Part shown: positions 1 through 5,863 of the stretch, piece by piece
Numbering within the stretch: the first letter of the stretch is position 1
Layout: each line of letters starts with the position of its first letter
Program-made: the position numbers and the translations under genes
Assembly (NCBI GenBank): GCA_012797095.1
Contig: JAAZPS010000198.1
Span: 1 to 6,553 of the forward strand
Direction: 5' to 3'
Source: Bacillota bacterium
GTDB taxonomy: Bacteria; Bacillota; Dethiobacteria; DTU022
DNA length: 6,553 nt
The notes under the pieces: model-generated
Told to the model about the DNA's origin: nothing
Seen by the model: only the letters and a program-made list of their open reading frames with translations
The model's database searches: none

Positions 1-230
1 CGGGCAATCGTGTAGAGACAGTCACCCGGCTGAACTGTATATTCCATGATTTTCGGCCGGTGAGCCCTCTCCTCGAGAGATGCAGTAAAATCCCGCAGCT
101 GCAGATAATAAAGCGGGATCCCCGGCGCTTCATTATCTTCCTGAGCCACGGCGAATAGACTCCCCGCAAAGCCGCAGCAGACCAGCCCAAAGATCAGCAC
201 TACCGTGATCGCTTTAGCAAGAGCTGACAT
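1..230 (-). CDS. Secreted LysM-domain protein, N-terminal part (runs off left edge)
   Basis: About 76 codons are in the window and the rest lies beyond position 1. The N-terminus reads MSALAKAITVVLIFGLVCCG and continues hydrophobically to an A-V-A site before QEDNE, a typical Sec signal peptide with probable cleavage near residue 29. After a linker of about 30 residues, EYTVQPGDCLYTIA begins at about residue 62 and matches the start of a LysM peptidoglycan-binding domain. The mature protein is therefore probably exported and binds cell wall. LysM proteins of this kind often carry an M23 peptidase, NlpC/P60 or SpoIID-like domain, but that part is not visible, so catalytic function is unknown. 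Two consecutive ATGs exist (233-231 and 230-228). A strong AGGAGG at 243-238 lies 4 nt from the first and 7 nt from the second, so the second was chosen. The gene follows rho on the same strand after 192 bp and could share its transcript or have its own promoter. Confidence 0.8.
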   Translation of the reverse strand, partial: MSALAKAITVVLIFGLVCCGFAGSLFAVAQEDNEAPGIPLYYLQLRDFTASLEERAHRPKIMEYTVQPGDCLYTIA

Positions 231-334
231 CATAAAGCCTCCTCTTAACAGCAGATTGAACCATATTTTGCTGTTTGGAAGGCAATTTTATTCACTTTCG
301 ACCTTCCGGGGGGTCAACAAAGTGGTTGTTAAGG

Positions 335-346
335 ACCGGATCCGGT
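335..346. repeat. 12-bp perfect palindrome in the rho-LysM gap
   Basis: ACCGGATCCGGT is a perfect palindrome in the gap between rho and the LysM gene, about 105 bp upstream of the LysM start. Next to it, CCGGTTGAGAAAG (343-355) resembles CCGGTTGAAAAG (399-410), a near-direct repeat about 55 bp away. The palindrome has the symmetry expected of a dimeric regulator site, but chance occurrence in GC-rich DNA is also possible and no regulator is known. Confidence 0.3.
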
Positions 347-375
347 TGAGAAAGCGAGGTAAAATCACGCGTTCC

Positions 376-393
376 GGCTGCCCCGAAGCAGCC
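376..393. repeat. Hairpin downstream of rho
   Basis: Arms GGCTGC (376-381) and GCAGCC (388-393) form a 6-bp GC-rich stem with a 6-nt loop. On the rho transcript the loop reads TTCGGG. It lies about 30 nt past the rho stop. No T-run follows immediately on either strand (the nearest TTTT on the rho strand is about 8 nt further), so it is not a convincing intrinsic terminator. It could protect the 3' end of the rho mRNA or mark processing between rho and the LysM gene. Confidence 0.35.
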
Positions 394-405
394 TTCTACC
401 GGTTG

Positions 406-423
406 AAAAGATCAGGATCTTTT
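406..423. repeat. AT-rich inverted repeat at the rho stop codon
   Basis: AAAAGATC (406-413) and GATCTTTT (416-423) are perfect 8-bp arms separated by 2 nt, giving effectively a 7-bp stem with a 4-nt loop. The outer arm touches the rho TAA stop. The stem is AT-rich and weak, so terminator function is doubtful. It is recorded as visible structure only. Confidence 0.3.
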
Positions 424-1706
424 TAAAAAGAGTACATGTTGTTCAGAAAGTCCTCGTTGTTCTTGGTCTGCTTCAGTCTATCGAAAAGCATCTCCAGAAA
501 TTCCACATTTTGCGTATTCCCCATCGCCCGCCGCAGCGCCCACATCAGCTCTATCTTGCGCTCATCCAGAAGAAGCTCCTCGCGGCGCGTTCCGGAGCGG
601 GAGATATCGATGGCCGGGAAGATGCGTCGTTCGGAGATCTTGCGATCCAGATGTAGCTCCATATTGCCGGTCCCCTTGAATTCCTCGTAGATCACGTCAT
701 CCATCCGGCTGCCGGTATCGATCAACGCCGTCGCAATAATGGTCAGGCTGCCCCCACCGTCGATATTCCGCGCCGCACCAAAAAAGCGCTTCGGCTTGTA
801 AAATGCCGCCGGGTCAATACCGCCTGAAAGGGTCCGTCCGCTCGGGGGAATCACCAGGTTGTACGCCCGGGCCAGTCGGGTAATGCTGTCCAGAAGGATG
901 GCCACATCGCGACCCTGCTCAACAAGGCGCTGGGCCCTTTCCAGGACCAGCTCGGAGATCCGGATATGATTTTCCGGACGCTGATCGAAGGTTGAGCTGG
1001 CCACATCGGCCTTGACGCTGCGCTCCATATCGGTAACCTCTTCCGGCCGTTCATCAACCAGAAGGATGATCATGACCACCTCGGGATGATTGGTCGAGAT
1101 GCTGTTGGCAAGCTGTTTCAGAAGGATCGTCTTTCCCGCTTTTGGAGGAGAAACGATCAAGCCCCGCTGCCCCTTGCCGATGGGGATAAGCAGATCGATG
1201 ATCCTGGTAGCGAGGATATGGGGCTCCGTCTCCATGCGCATCGCTTCGCGGGGATGTACCGGTATGAGCGAAGTAAAGGACGGCCGGCGCAGGAAGGATT
1301 CGGGATTGACCTCATTGATCGACTCGACCTGCAGCAGGGCATAATATCTTTCATTGTCTTTCGGCGGCCTGATCTTCCCGGAGACCATATCACCGGTGCG
1401 TAAATTGAACCGGCGGATCTGCGATGCGGAGATATAGATGTCGTCGTCGGAATAACAATATTTGTAACGGCGGAGGAAGCCGAAGCCGTCATTCATGATC
1501 TCGAGAAGGCCGGAGGCGCTGTCGTATTCCTTTTCCGAACCGCCGGCCCCGCTCTCTTCAGCATTGGCCTCGGCGGAGAGAAGCACCCCGGTCAAAGCAT
1601 CGATCAGCTCCTGTTTACGCATGGTCGAATGGCCCCGGATCTCTTTCTCCCTGGCCAGACGGCGGAGCTCGTTCAGTGTTGCCGATTTCAACTGACTTGG
1701 TTCCAA
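423..1706 (-). CDS. rho: Transcription termination factor Rho
   Basis: Rho is a hexameric RNA-dependent ATPase/helicase that loads on C-rich nascent RNA and releases transcripts from RNA polymerase. The 427-residue length is normal. Residues 1-45 form the N-terminal helical domain and 46-62 a short Gly/Glu linker. Residues 63-135 form the RNA-binding cold-shock-like domain (GLLEIMNDGFGFLR). The ATPase core has Walker A SPPKAGKT (186-193), catalytic Glu in VDERPEEV (E219), Walker B ILLDS (D273), Q-loop 284-296, R-loop around DTGSRM (331-335), the ring-valve Arg (R361) and the arginine finger in SGTRREE (R374). These match E. coli Rho with a constant offset of 8. E. coli K283 and K326 appear as R291 and R334. 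The start is TTG at 1706-1704; no in-frame ATG occurs before residue 29, and AAGGTGG at 1723-1717 is a plausible ribosome site. A long structured upstream region suggests leader-based control. The rpmE gene often found after rho in Firmicutes does not follow. Confidence 0.98.
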   Translation of the reverse strand: MEPSQLKSATLNELRRLAREKEIRGHSTMRKQELIDALTGVLLSAEANAEESGAGGSEKEYDSASGLLEIMNDGFGFLRRYKYCYSDDDIYISASQIRRFNLRTGDMVSGKIRPPKDNERYYALLQVESINEVNPESFLRRPSFTSLIPVHPREAMRMETEPHILATRIIDLLIPIGKGQRGLIVSPPKAGKTILLKQLANSISTNHPEVVMIILLVDERPEEVTDMERSVKADVASSTFDQRPENHIRISELVLERAQRLVEQGRDVAILLDSITRLARAYNLVIPPSGRTLSGGIDPAAFYKPKRFFGAARNIDGGGSLTIIATALIDTGSRMDDVIYEEFKGTGNMELHLDRKISERRIFPAIDISRSGTRREELLLDERKIELMWALRRAMGNTQNVEFLEMLFDRLKQTKNNEDFLNNMYSF

Positions 1707-1716
1707 TTTGCTGACA

Positions 1717-1723
1717 CCACCTT
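1717..1723 (-). promoter_or_regulatory. Ribosome binding site deciding the TTG start of rho
   Basis: The minus strand reads AAGGTGG, 10 nt before TTG at 1706-1704. It is a 6-of-7 match to AAGGAGG at slightly long spacing. The codons just upstream in frame offer no ATG or GTG, so this site supports TTG initiation. A weak start codon with imperfect spacing suggests modest translation. Confidence 0.6.
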
Positions 1724-1761
1724 TATCTTTTTATCTGTTTGTTTTCACCCCTGCAGACGAT

Positions 1762-1937
1762 GCCCGTTGCGCGGGCGAACCCTCCAGCCTTCATCATCCC
1801 TCGGAAATGTCCGTCACCGCTGCGCTGAGCCGGACATTCAGAAGAGCGGTGCACAACCGATGCGGTTGCAGGGGCGGGGCGAGGCCCCCGGAGCACCACA
1901 AGCCGTTCCGGGGGTGGCCGGGCAGGGAAAGCGGTGA
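1762..1937 (-). promoter_or_regulatory. GC-rich array of inverted repeats upstream of rho; candidate structured leader or small RNA
   Basis: Four perfect stems lie within about 155 bp. They are GCCCG/CGGGC (1762-1766/1772-1776), AATGTCCG/CGGACATT (1806-1813/1831-1838, extendable by TCA/TGA), CAACCG/CGGTTG with a 3-nt loop (1854-1859/1863-1868), and CCCCCGGA/TCCGGGGG (1885-1892/1907-1914). TCACCGC (1814-1820) can also pair with GCGGTGA (1931-1937). That pairing would enclose the third and fourth stems and cross the second, giving a pseudoknot or an alternative fold. The minus strand is proposed because the array would then lie in the rho mRNA leader, about 55-230 nt before the start codon; stems read equally on either strand, so direction is inference. 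I looked for signatures of T-box, TPP, FMN, cobalamin, SAM, SRP RNA, RNase P RNA and tmRNA and recognised none. E. coli rho is autoregulated by attenuation in its leader, so a similar role is possible but unproven. Confidence 0.35.
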
Positions 1938-2203
1938 TCCATTTTTAACCACAGAAATTGTGCGCAGTTTTACCGGGGGGGGTCCAATACCTTTCTCATG
2001 AAAAATTATGATCTTTTTGAGGATAATTTATTCCAGGCGCAGCGTCGATGACCGGGGCCGGCAGCCGCGGTCAACGCCTGTCACGATCACTGTATTCGCG
2101 ACTAACTTTCTATTTCCTGCTTTTCAAGATAAATTCTCTACTTTTCTGATGAATAGCTGACCTTTGGACCATACTATCTATTCAGCAAACCTGATACAGA
2201 GAC
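1938..2203. other. AT-rich remainder of the divergent rho-PBP intergenic region
   Basis: This stretch separates the rho leader from the PBP ribosome site and should contain promoters for both divergent genes. I could not find a -35/-10 pair of convincing quality and spacing on either strand. It holds an uninterrupted run of eight G (1975-1982), a possible 17-codon ORF (1998-2051, plus) and one hairpin (2050-2072). From about 2100 the plus strand is rich in T and C. No recognisable gene or mobile element is visible. Confidence 0.5.
2050..2072. repeat. Imperfect GC-rich hairpin in the intergenic region
   Basis: GACCG (2050-2054) pairs with CGGTC (2068-2072), then a G-G mismatch, then GGC (2056-2058) with GCC (2064-2066) around the loop CGGCA. 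It stands out in otherwise AT-rich DNA. No T-run follows on the plus strand, so an intrinsic terminator is unlikely. It may be an operator-like symmetry or a leader hairpin for the PBP gene, whose start is about 145 bp further on. Confidence 0.35.
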
Positions 2204-2210
2204 GGAGGGG
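2204..2210 (+). promoter_or_regulatory. Ribosome binding site deciding the PBP start
   Basis: GGAGGGG ends 7 nt before ATG at 2218. This supports ATG 2218 (or GTG 2215, 4 nt away) over the upstream in-frame TTG at 2164, which would put a polar stretch ahead of the membrane segment. Confidence 0.75.
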
Positions 2211-2217
2211 AGCAGTG

Positions 2218-4218
2218 ATGAATCTATTTCGCGGACTTTTGATCATTCTTATTGCCCTACTGTTAAGCATATCCGCCAGTTTCGGTTATCTGGTCTATAC
2301 TGTCGGGAAGATGGATCGGCTCCCGAAACCCTCACCCCCTTTAACCACGCGGATCTATGACTGTCAAGATCAGATCATGGCAGTGCGCTATCAGGAAAAC
2401 AGGATCGATCTCCCCCTGGAGCAGATCTCCGGCCACCTGGTCAAGGCCACCCTGGCGGTGGAAGACCGCCGCTTTTACCGACACTCGGGGTTCGATCCGG
2501 CCGGTCTGCTTCGGGCCCTGTTGAACAATCTCCGAAGGGGCCAGACCGCCCAGGGGGGCAGCACCATCACCCAGCAGCTGGCCAAGAATCTCTACCTTAC
2601 CCATGAGCGCACCCTGAAACGGAAACTGAAAGAAGCGCTTTACACCATTCATCTGGAGCGCAATTACGATAAGAACGAGATCCTGGAGATGTACCTGAAT
2701 ACGATATACTACGGTAATTTTGCTCACGGGGCCGAGGCTGCCTCCCGCAATTATTTCGGTAAAAGCGCCGCCGATCTCAGTCTGGCCGAGGCGGCACTCC
2801 TGGCCGGGCTGCCCAAGGGACCCTCGTACTATTCTCCCCAGCTGAACCCCGAGGCGGCCGAGCAGCGCCGTCGCACTGTTCTCAATCAGATGCTCACTGC
2901 CGGCTTCATCAGCGAGCAGGAGAAGGAGGCCGCCCTGAAGGATACGCCGCTCTTTCGTGAATTGCCTGCCGGAGAGAACGGTGCCTACTTTTTGGACTAT
3001 CTGATCAACAGTGAGCTGGCCGCTCTGTTCGGGGGAGATCTTGGCCCCGTCTATCGGGACGGCCTCAGGATATATACCACCCTGGACCCGGAGATGCAGC
3101 AGATCGCAGAAGAGATCATTGCTGGAATCGGCGGTGAGCAAAGGGACGAAAATGGTATCCGGCAGCCCCAGGGTGCACTGGTGGCTCTGGATCCGGCTAC
3201 CGGTCAGGTCAAGGCTCTGGTAGGAGGACGCGACTTCAAGGAAAGCAGCCTCAACCGAGCGATCATTCCACGTTCCCCGGGCTCCTCCTTCAAGCCCTTT
3301 GTCTATGCGGCGGCCCTTGAAAACGGTTTTACCGTCAATGATCGGGTGCGCTGCGAAAAGGTCTCTTTCGTTGAAACAGGGCTGCCCGAGCCATACGCCC
3401 CGTCTGATTACGGTGGGTCCTTCCACAACCGCGAGCTGACCATCCGTGAAGCGGTGGAAAAGTCATGCAATATTGTTGCAGTGAAGGTTCACCAGATGAT
3501 CGGCAGGGAGAAAGCGGTGGAGATGGCCCACCGCCTCGGGATCAACAGCTCCCTGGAGCCTTATCTTTCCCTGCCTCTGGGAACAAACGAGATCACCCTA
3601 CTCGAGCTGACAGCGGCCTTCGCTCCCTTTGCCAACGGAGGTTTCCGGATAAAACCGCTTTTTATCCGCAAGGTTGTTGATGCGGCAGGGAGGATCCTGC
3701 TGGAGAACAGATCCCAGAAAGAGCAGGTGCTGAGCCCCGCCGTCGCCTATCTGCTCACCGATATGCTTGAGGGTGTTCTCGCCGGGGAAGGCACCGCCGC
3801 CGCCGCCGGATCCATTTTGCATCGACCCGCCGCGGGAAAATCAGGAACCTCCCAGGATAACAAGAATGCGCACATGATCGGCTATACCCCGCAACTTGTG
3901 GCCGGGATCTATATCGGTGATGATTACGGAAAATCCCTTGGATCGACAGGGGGAGGGTTAGCCGCTCCCCTGTGGGCCTGGTTCATGGAGAAAGCGCTGG
4001 CGGACAGTGCTCCCCTTGACTTCGAGATCCCCGCTGGGGTCGTCAGCCGCTCTCTCTGTCCCGAAACCGGCTTGCTCAGAGGCCCCTTCTGCCCGGAACC
4101 GACCCGGGAGGAGCTCTTTCTCGGAGGAACGGAGCCGTCAGAGGAATGCTCCCAGTGCAGACCCTCGTTCTGGTGGCCCTGGTTCCCTTCGGTGAAAAGC
4201 TCCTCCGGCCTCCCCTAA
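2218..4218 (+). CDS. Class A penicillin-binding protein (peptidoglycan glycosyltransferase/transpeptidase)
   Basis: This bifunctional enzyme polymerises lipid II into glycan strands and cross-links the stem peptides on the outer face of the membrane. From ATG 2218 it has 666 residues, normal for the PBP1A-like family. Residues 5-29 form a single membrane anchor. The GT51 domain (about 55-225) shows EDRRFYRHSG (catalytic E82), GGSTITQQLAKN (113-124), KRKLKEA (second Glu E139) and ILEMYLNTIYYGNFAHGAEA. The transpeptidase domain (about 315-590) has SSFK (nucleophile S356, K359), SCN (416-418) and KSGTS (541-545), so both active sites look intact. The tail contains C614, C625, C644 and C647 and ends with an aromatic WWPWFP (652-657). 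The four-cysteine pattern is common in Firmicutes PBPs; the Trp-rich end is less usual. The gene diverges from rho across a long intergenic region and its TAA overlaps the stop of the convergent MBL gene. The exact paralogue class (PbpF, PbpG or PonA type) cannot be settled. Confidence 0.96.
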   Translation: MNLFRGLLIILIALLLSISASFGYLVYTVGKMDRLPKPSPPLTTRIYDCQDQIMAVRYQENRIDLPLEQISGHLVKATLAVEDRRFYRHSGFDPAGLLRALLNNLRRGQTAQGGSTITQQLAKNLYLTHERTLKRKLKEALYTIHLERNYDKNEILEMYLNTIYYGNFAHGAEAASRNYFGKSAADLSLAEAALLAGLPKGPSYYSPQLNPEAAEQRRRTVLNQMLTAGFISEQEKEAALKDTPLFRELPAGENGAYFLDYLINSELAALFGGDLGPVYRDGLRIYTTLDPEMQQIAEEIIAGIGGEQRDENGIRQPQGALVALDPATGQVKALVGGRDFKESSLNRAIIPRSPGSSFKPFVYAAALENGFTVNDRVRCEKVSFVETGLPEPYAPSDYGGSFHNRELTIREAVEKSCNIVAVKVHQMIGREKAVEMAHRLGINSSLEPYLSLPLGTNEITLLELTAAFAPFANGGFRIKPLFIRKVVDAAGRILLENRSQKEQVLSPAVAYLLTDMLEGVLAGEGTAAAAGSILHRPAAGKSGTSQDNKNAHMIGYTPQLVAGIYIGDDYGKSLGSTGGGLAAPLWAWFMEKALADSAPLDFEIPAGVVSRSLCPETGLLRGPFCPEPTREELFLGGTEPSEECSQCRPSFWWPWFPSVKSSSGLP

Positions 4219-4826
4219 AGCAAAAAGGGGTTGCTCCGGGCTTCGTCACCGATGGTGGTGGCCGGTCCATGCCCGGGGTAGACCACGGTGGCAGGCGGCA
4301 GCACCAGCAATTTTTCCCTGATCGCCTTGATCAGCCCGGTTCGGGAACCCCCGGCCAGATCGGTTCTGCCGATCGAGCCGGCAAAAAGAGCATCGCCGGT
4401 AAATACTGCTCCGGCACCACACAGCGAGATGGAGCCCCTCGTATGGCCGGGGGTCTCCACCACCGTCAGCAGCTGCCTTCCGAAGGAGATCTTCTCGCCC
4501 TCCCGGAGCAGCCGATCGGGGGGGACAGGCTTGCCGAAAAAAAAGCTCAGCCCAAAGATAGGTTTCCGGTAAGTCTCCAGCTCCTTTTCCGGCAAAGCAA
4601 GCGGCACCTGGAGCGCCTTTTTCAGCCTGCCGTTGGCCCCGGTATGATCGATATGTCCGTGGGTATTGACAATCCCGGTTATCTTCAGCCCGCTTTTTTC
4701 GATCTGCTGGAGAATCCGTTTACCCTCGGCTCCGGGATCGATAACAATCCCCTCCCCGGTCACCCCGCAGGCCGCCAGATAGCAATTGGTGGCAAACATC
4801 CCGACCACCAGTCTTTGCACTTCCAT
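4215..4826 (-). CDS. MBL-fold metallo-hydrolase, glyoxalase II-like
   Basis: This is a 203-residue cytoplasmic metallo-beta-lactamase-fold hydrolase with a complete metal site: THGHIDH (H56, H58, D60, H61), TPGHTRG (H128), FTGDALF (D145) and YPGHGPATT (H186). FAGSIGRTDLAGGS (148-161) and the C-terminal IGDEARSNPFL are hallmarks of the short YcbL/YqgX-type glyoxalase II-like group. That group lacks the C-terminal glutathione-binding domain of full GloB (about 250 residues). The substrate is probably a thioester such as S-lactoylglutathione or another thiol conjugate, but this is family inference. The start is ATG 4826-4824, preceded by GGAGG at 4839-4835 with 8-nt spacing; a TTG at 4871 would add 15 residues with no good ribosome site. 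It lies 90 bp after the metalloenzyme gene on the same strand. Its TAG stop shares bases with the TAA of the convergent PBP gene, so neither gene has room for its own terminator before entering the other. Confidence 0.92.
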   Translation of the reverse strand: MEVQRLVVGMFATNCYLAACGVTGEGIVIDPGAEGKRILQQIEKSGLKITGIVNTHGHIDHTGANGRLKKALQVPLALPEKELETYRKPIFGLSFFFGKPVPPDRLLREGEKISFGRQLLTVVETPGHTRGSISLCGAGAVFTGDALFAGSIGRTDLAGGSRTGLIKAIREKLLVLPPATVVYPGHGPATTIGDEARSNPFLL

Positions 4827-4833
4827 CCTTCCG

Positions 4834-4841
4834 CCCTCCCC
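4834..4841 (-). promoter_or_regulatory. Ribosome binding site deciding the MBL hydrolase start
   Basis: The minus strand reads GGGGAGGG; its GGAGG core ends 8 nt before ATG 4826. This favours the 203-residue form beginning MEVQRL over the extended TTG form. Confidence 0.7.
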
Positions 4842-4883
4842 TTTAAAAGATCTTTCCGGCAGTACGGTCAACCTCCAGGCCAG

Positions 4884-4912
4884 GGCGGGGATGAACCTGA
4901 CCCTGCCCCGCC
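4884..4912 (-). repeat. Hairpin between the metalloenzyme and MBL genes
   Basis: GGCGGGG (4884-4890) and CCCCGCC (4906-4912) are perfect 7-bp arms around a 15-nt loop, starting 4 nt after the upstream gene's TAG stop. The stem is very GC-rich and can be extended by CA/TG around a bulged C. On the minus strand the downstream sequence is TGGCCTGGAGG with no T-run, so it is not a classical intrinsic terminator. It could be an mRNA-stability or processing element that makes expression of the two genes unequal within an operon. Confidence 0.4.
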
Positions 4913-4916
4913 TGCT

Positions 4917-5837
4917 CTAGCCGCCCATCTTCAGGGCAGTGCGAACAACCCTTTTGATATCGGTCAGATCGCCGAGCATGGAGCCGAGCCTGCGCCGCAC
5001 CGCCTCCGCCCCGATCAACAGCGCCGGTACCGGATTGAGGGTATGGCTGCCGTGCGAAAGGTCCTCGATATTGCCGTGGTCGCTGGTGACGAGCAAAAGC
5101 GTCTCTTCCGGATCCAACCGCGCTGCCGCCGCTCCGAGAAATCGATCCAGGATCCCGATGACCCGGCCGGCTTCTTCCGGATCGGCCTGATGGCCGGCAT
5201 AGTCGGTAATGAAATATTCGAAGAGAGAGAAATCATAGCCCGCTCCGATATCGATCAACCTTTTGCCGGCCTCCTCCGGTGTAATTACGGGAACAGAAAA
5301 ACCGGCCCTGTTCAAAAGCTCATTGGTCAGGTCCATGAAGAGGGCTTGCCCCCTCGCCAGGTGATCGATACCGTGAAAGGGCAGCCCCCCGTAGTAGGTG
5401 ATCAGGGTTGAGCAGGAGTAGCGCTCTTCCCCAAACCCCTTTCCGAGCTGCTCGAAGAACTGGGGGCGGTAGGCATTGATAAAAGCGCAGCGGTAGCCTT
5501 GCCCCCTCAGGAAGCCGAAGAGACCCTCCTTCCTGAGGAGGGTGCGCAAGATCTCGTTCGGGAAACCGCTCAGATGATAGCCCAGATGGTGAGGCGCATT
5601 GATCCCGGTAAAAAGCGCCGCCTGACCGGTCGCGCTCTGGGGCAGACCGGATACCCCCAGCTGCGCATCGAGGGCGCGGAGGGTGGCCGCATGATCGTGA
5701 AAGCCGCTCATCTCCCCGGTAAGCGGGTTTCCCCGAAACAGCGTCTCCAGAAAGGGGGTCTCGGCAAAGACAAAAGGGTTCTCCGGGGAGACTTTCCCCA
5801 GACCCATACCATCAATAAAGACAACGATAACCCTCAA
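4917..5837 (-). CDS. Alkaline-phosphatase-superfamily metalloenzyme, phosphoglycerate/phosphopentomutase-related, substrate unknown
   Basis: The 306-residue protein has no signal peptide or membrane segment. It begins RVIVVFIDGMGLG with metal ligand D9. GLPQSATGQAALFTG (64-78) supplies the probable nucleophile S68, aligned with the Ser of GNSEVGH in cofactor-independent phosphoglycerate mutase; T70 is an alternative. TDYAGH gives D212 and H216, TSDHGN gives D253 and H254, and HTLNPVP (265-271) supplies H265 and resembles the same mutase motif. The two-metal site therefore looks complete. At 306 residues it is far shorter than bacterial iPGM (about 510) and lacks room for its inserted phosphotransferase domain, so GpmI is unlikely. 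Such proteins are usually annotated only as metalloenzyme-domain or alkaline phosphatase family proteins. The start is TTG 5837-5835 with AAGGAG 7 nt upstream. It begins 26 bp after the HtrA-like gene, and the MBL hydrolase follows, which suggests one operon. A cytoplasmic phosphatase, phosphodiesterase or mutase role is inference. Confidence 0.88.
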   Translation of the reverse strand: MRVIVVFIDGMGLGKVSPENPFVFAETPFLETLFRGNPLTGEMSGFHDHAATLRALDAQLGVSGLPQSATGQAALFTGINAPHHLGYHLSGFPNEILRTLLRKEGLFGFLRGQGYRCAFINAYRPQFFEQLGKGFGEERYSCSTLITYYGGLPFHGIDHLARGQALFMDLTNELLNRAGFSVPVITPEEAGKRLIDIGAGYDFSLFEYFITDYAGHQADPEEAGRVIGILDRFLGAAAARLDPEETLLLVTSDHGNIEDLSHGSHTLNPVPALLIGAEAVRRRLGSMLGDLTDIKRVVRTALKMGG

Positions 5838-5842
5838 ACCAT

Positions 5843-5850
5843 CTCTCCTT
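5843..5850 (-). promoter_or_regulatory. Ribosome binding site deciding the TTG start of the metalloenzyme gene
   Basis: The minus strand reads AAGGAGAG; its AAGGAG core (5850-5845) ends 7 nt before TTG 5837-5835. The ATG at 5842-5840 is in another frame, stops after two codons (ATG GTT TGA) and is only 2 nt from the core, so TTG is the real start. Confidence 0.75.
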
Positions 5851-5863
5851 CACCGGATAGCAG

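Noticed and set aside
306..317. TTGACC (317-312, minus) as a -35 box for the LysM gene
   Set aside because: At 17-nt spacing the -10 would be TGAATA, a poor match; the better TAAAAT is 21 nt away, too far for a standard promoter.
1708..2001. 97-codon plus-strand open frame in the rho-PBP intergenic region
   Set aside because: It lacks a good ribosome site, has low-complexity shadow-like composition, and covers the palindromic array, which better explains the sequence.
2164..2217. TTG at 2164 as the PBP start
   Set aside because: No ribosome site precedes it, while GGAGGGG lies 7 nt before ATG 2218 and the membrane anchor then starts normally.
2341..3426. 361-codon minus-strand open frame inside the PBP gene
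   Set aside because: It is antisense to the intact GT51 and transpeptidase domains, with no recognisable motif or ribosome site.
4212..4228. CCCCT/AGGGG hairpin at the PBP-MBL stop overlap as a bidirectional terminator
   Set aside because: The stem is only 5 bp with a 9-nt loop, lies partly in the MBL coding sequence and has no T-run after it.
4146..5411. Long 421-codon plus-strand open frame opposite the MBL and metalloenzyme genes
   Set aside because: It is antisense to two genes with clear catalytic motifs, is rich in Gly, Pro, Gln and Arg as expected of a GC-rich shadow frame, and shows no domain.
5834..5842. Two-codon ATG GTT TGA mini-ORF overlapping the metalloenzyme TTG start
   Set aside because: It is only 2 nt from the Shine-Dalgarno core, too close for efficient initiation, and is easily explained by chance.
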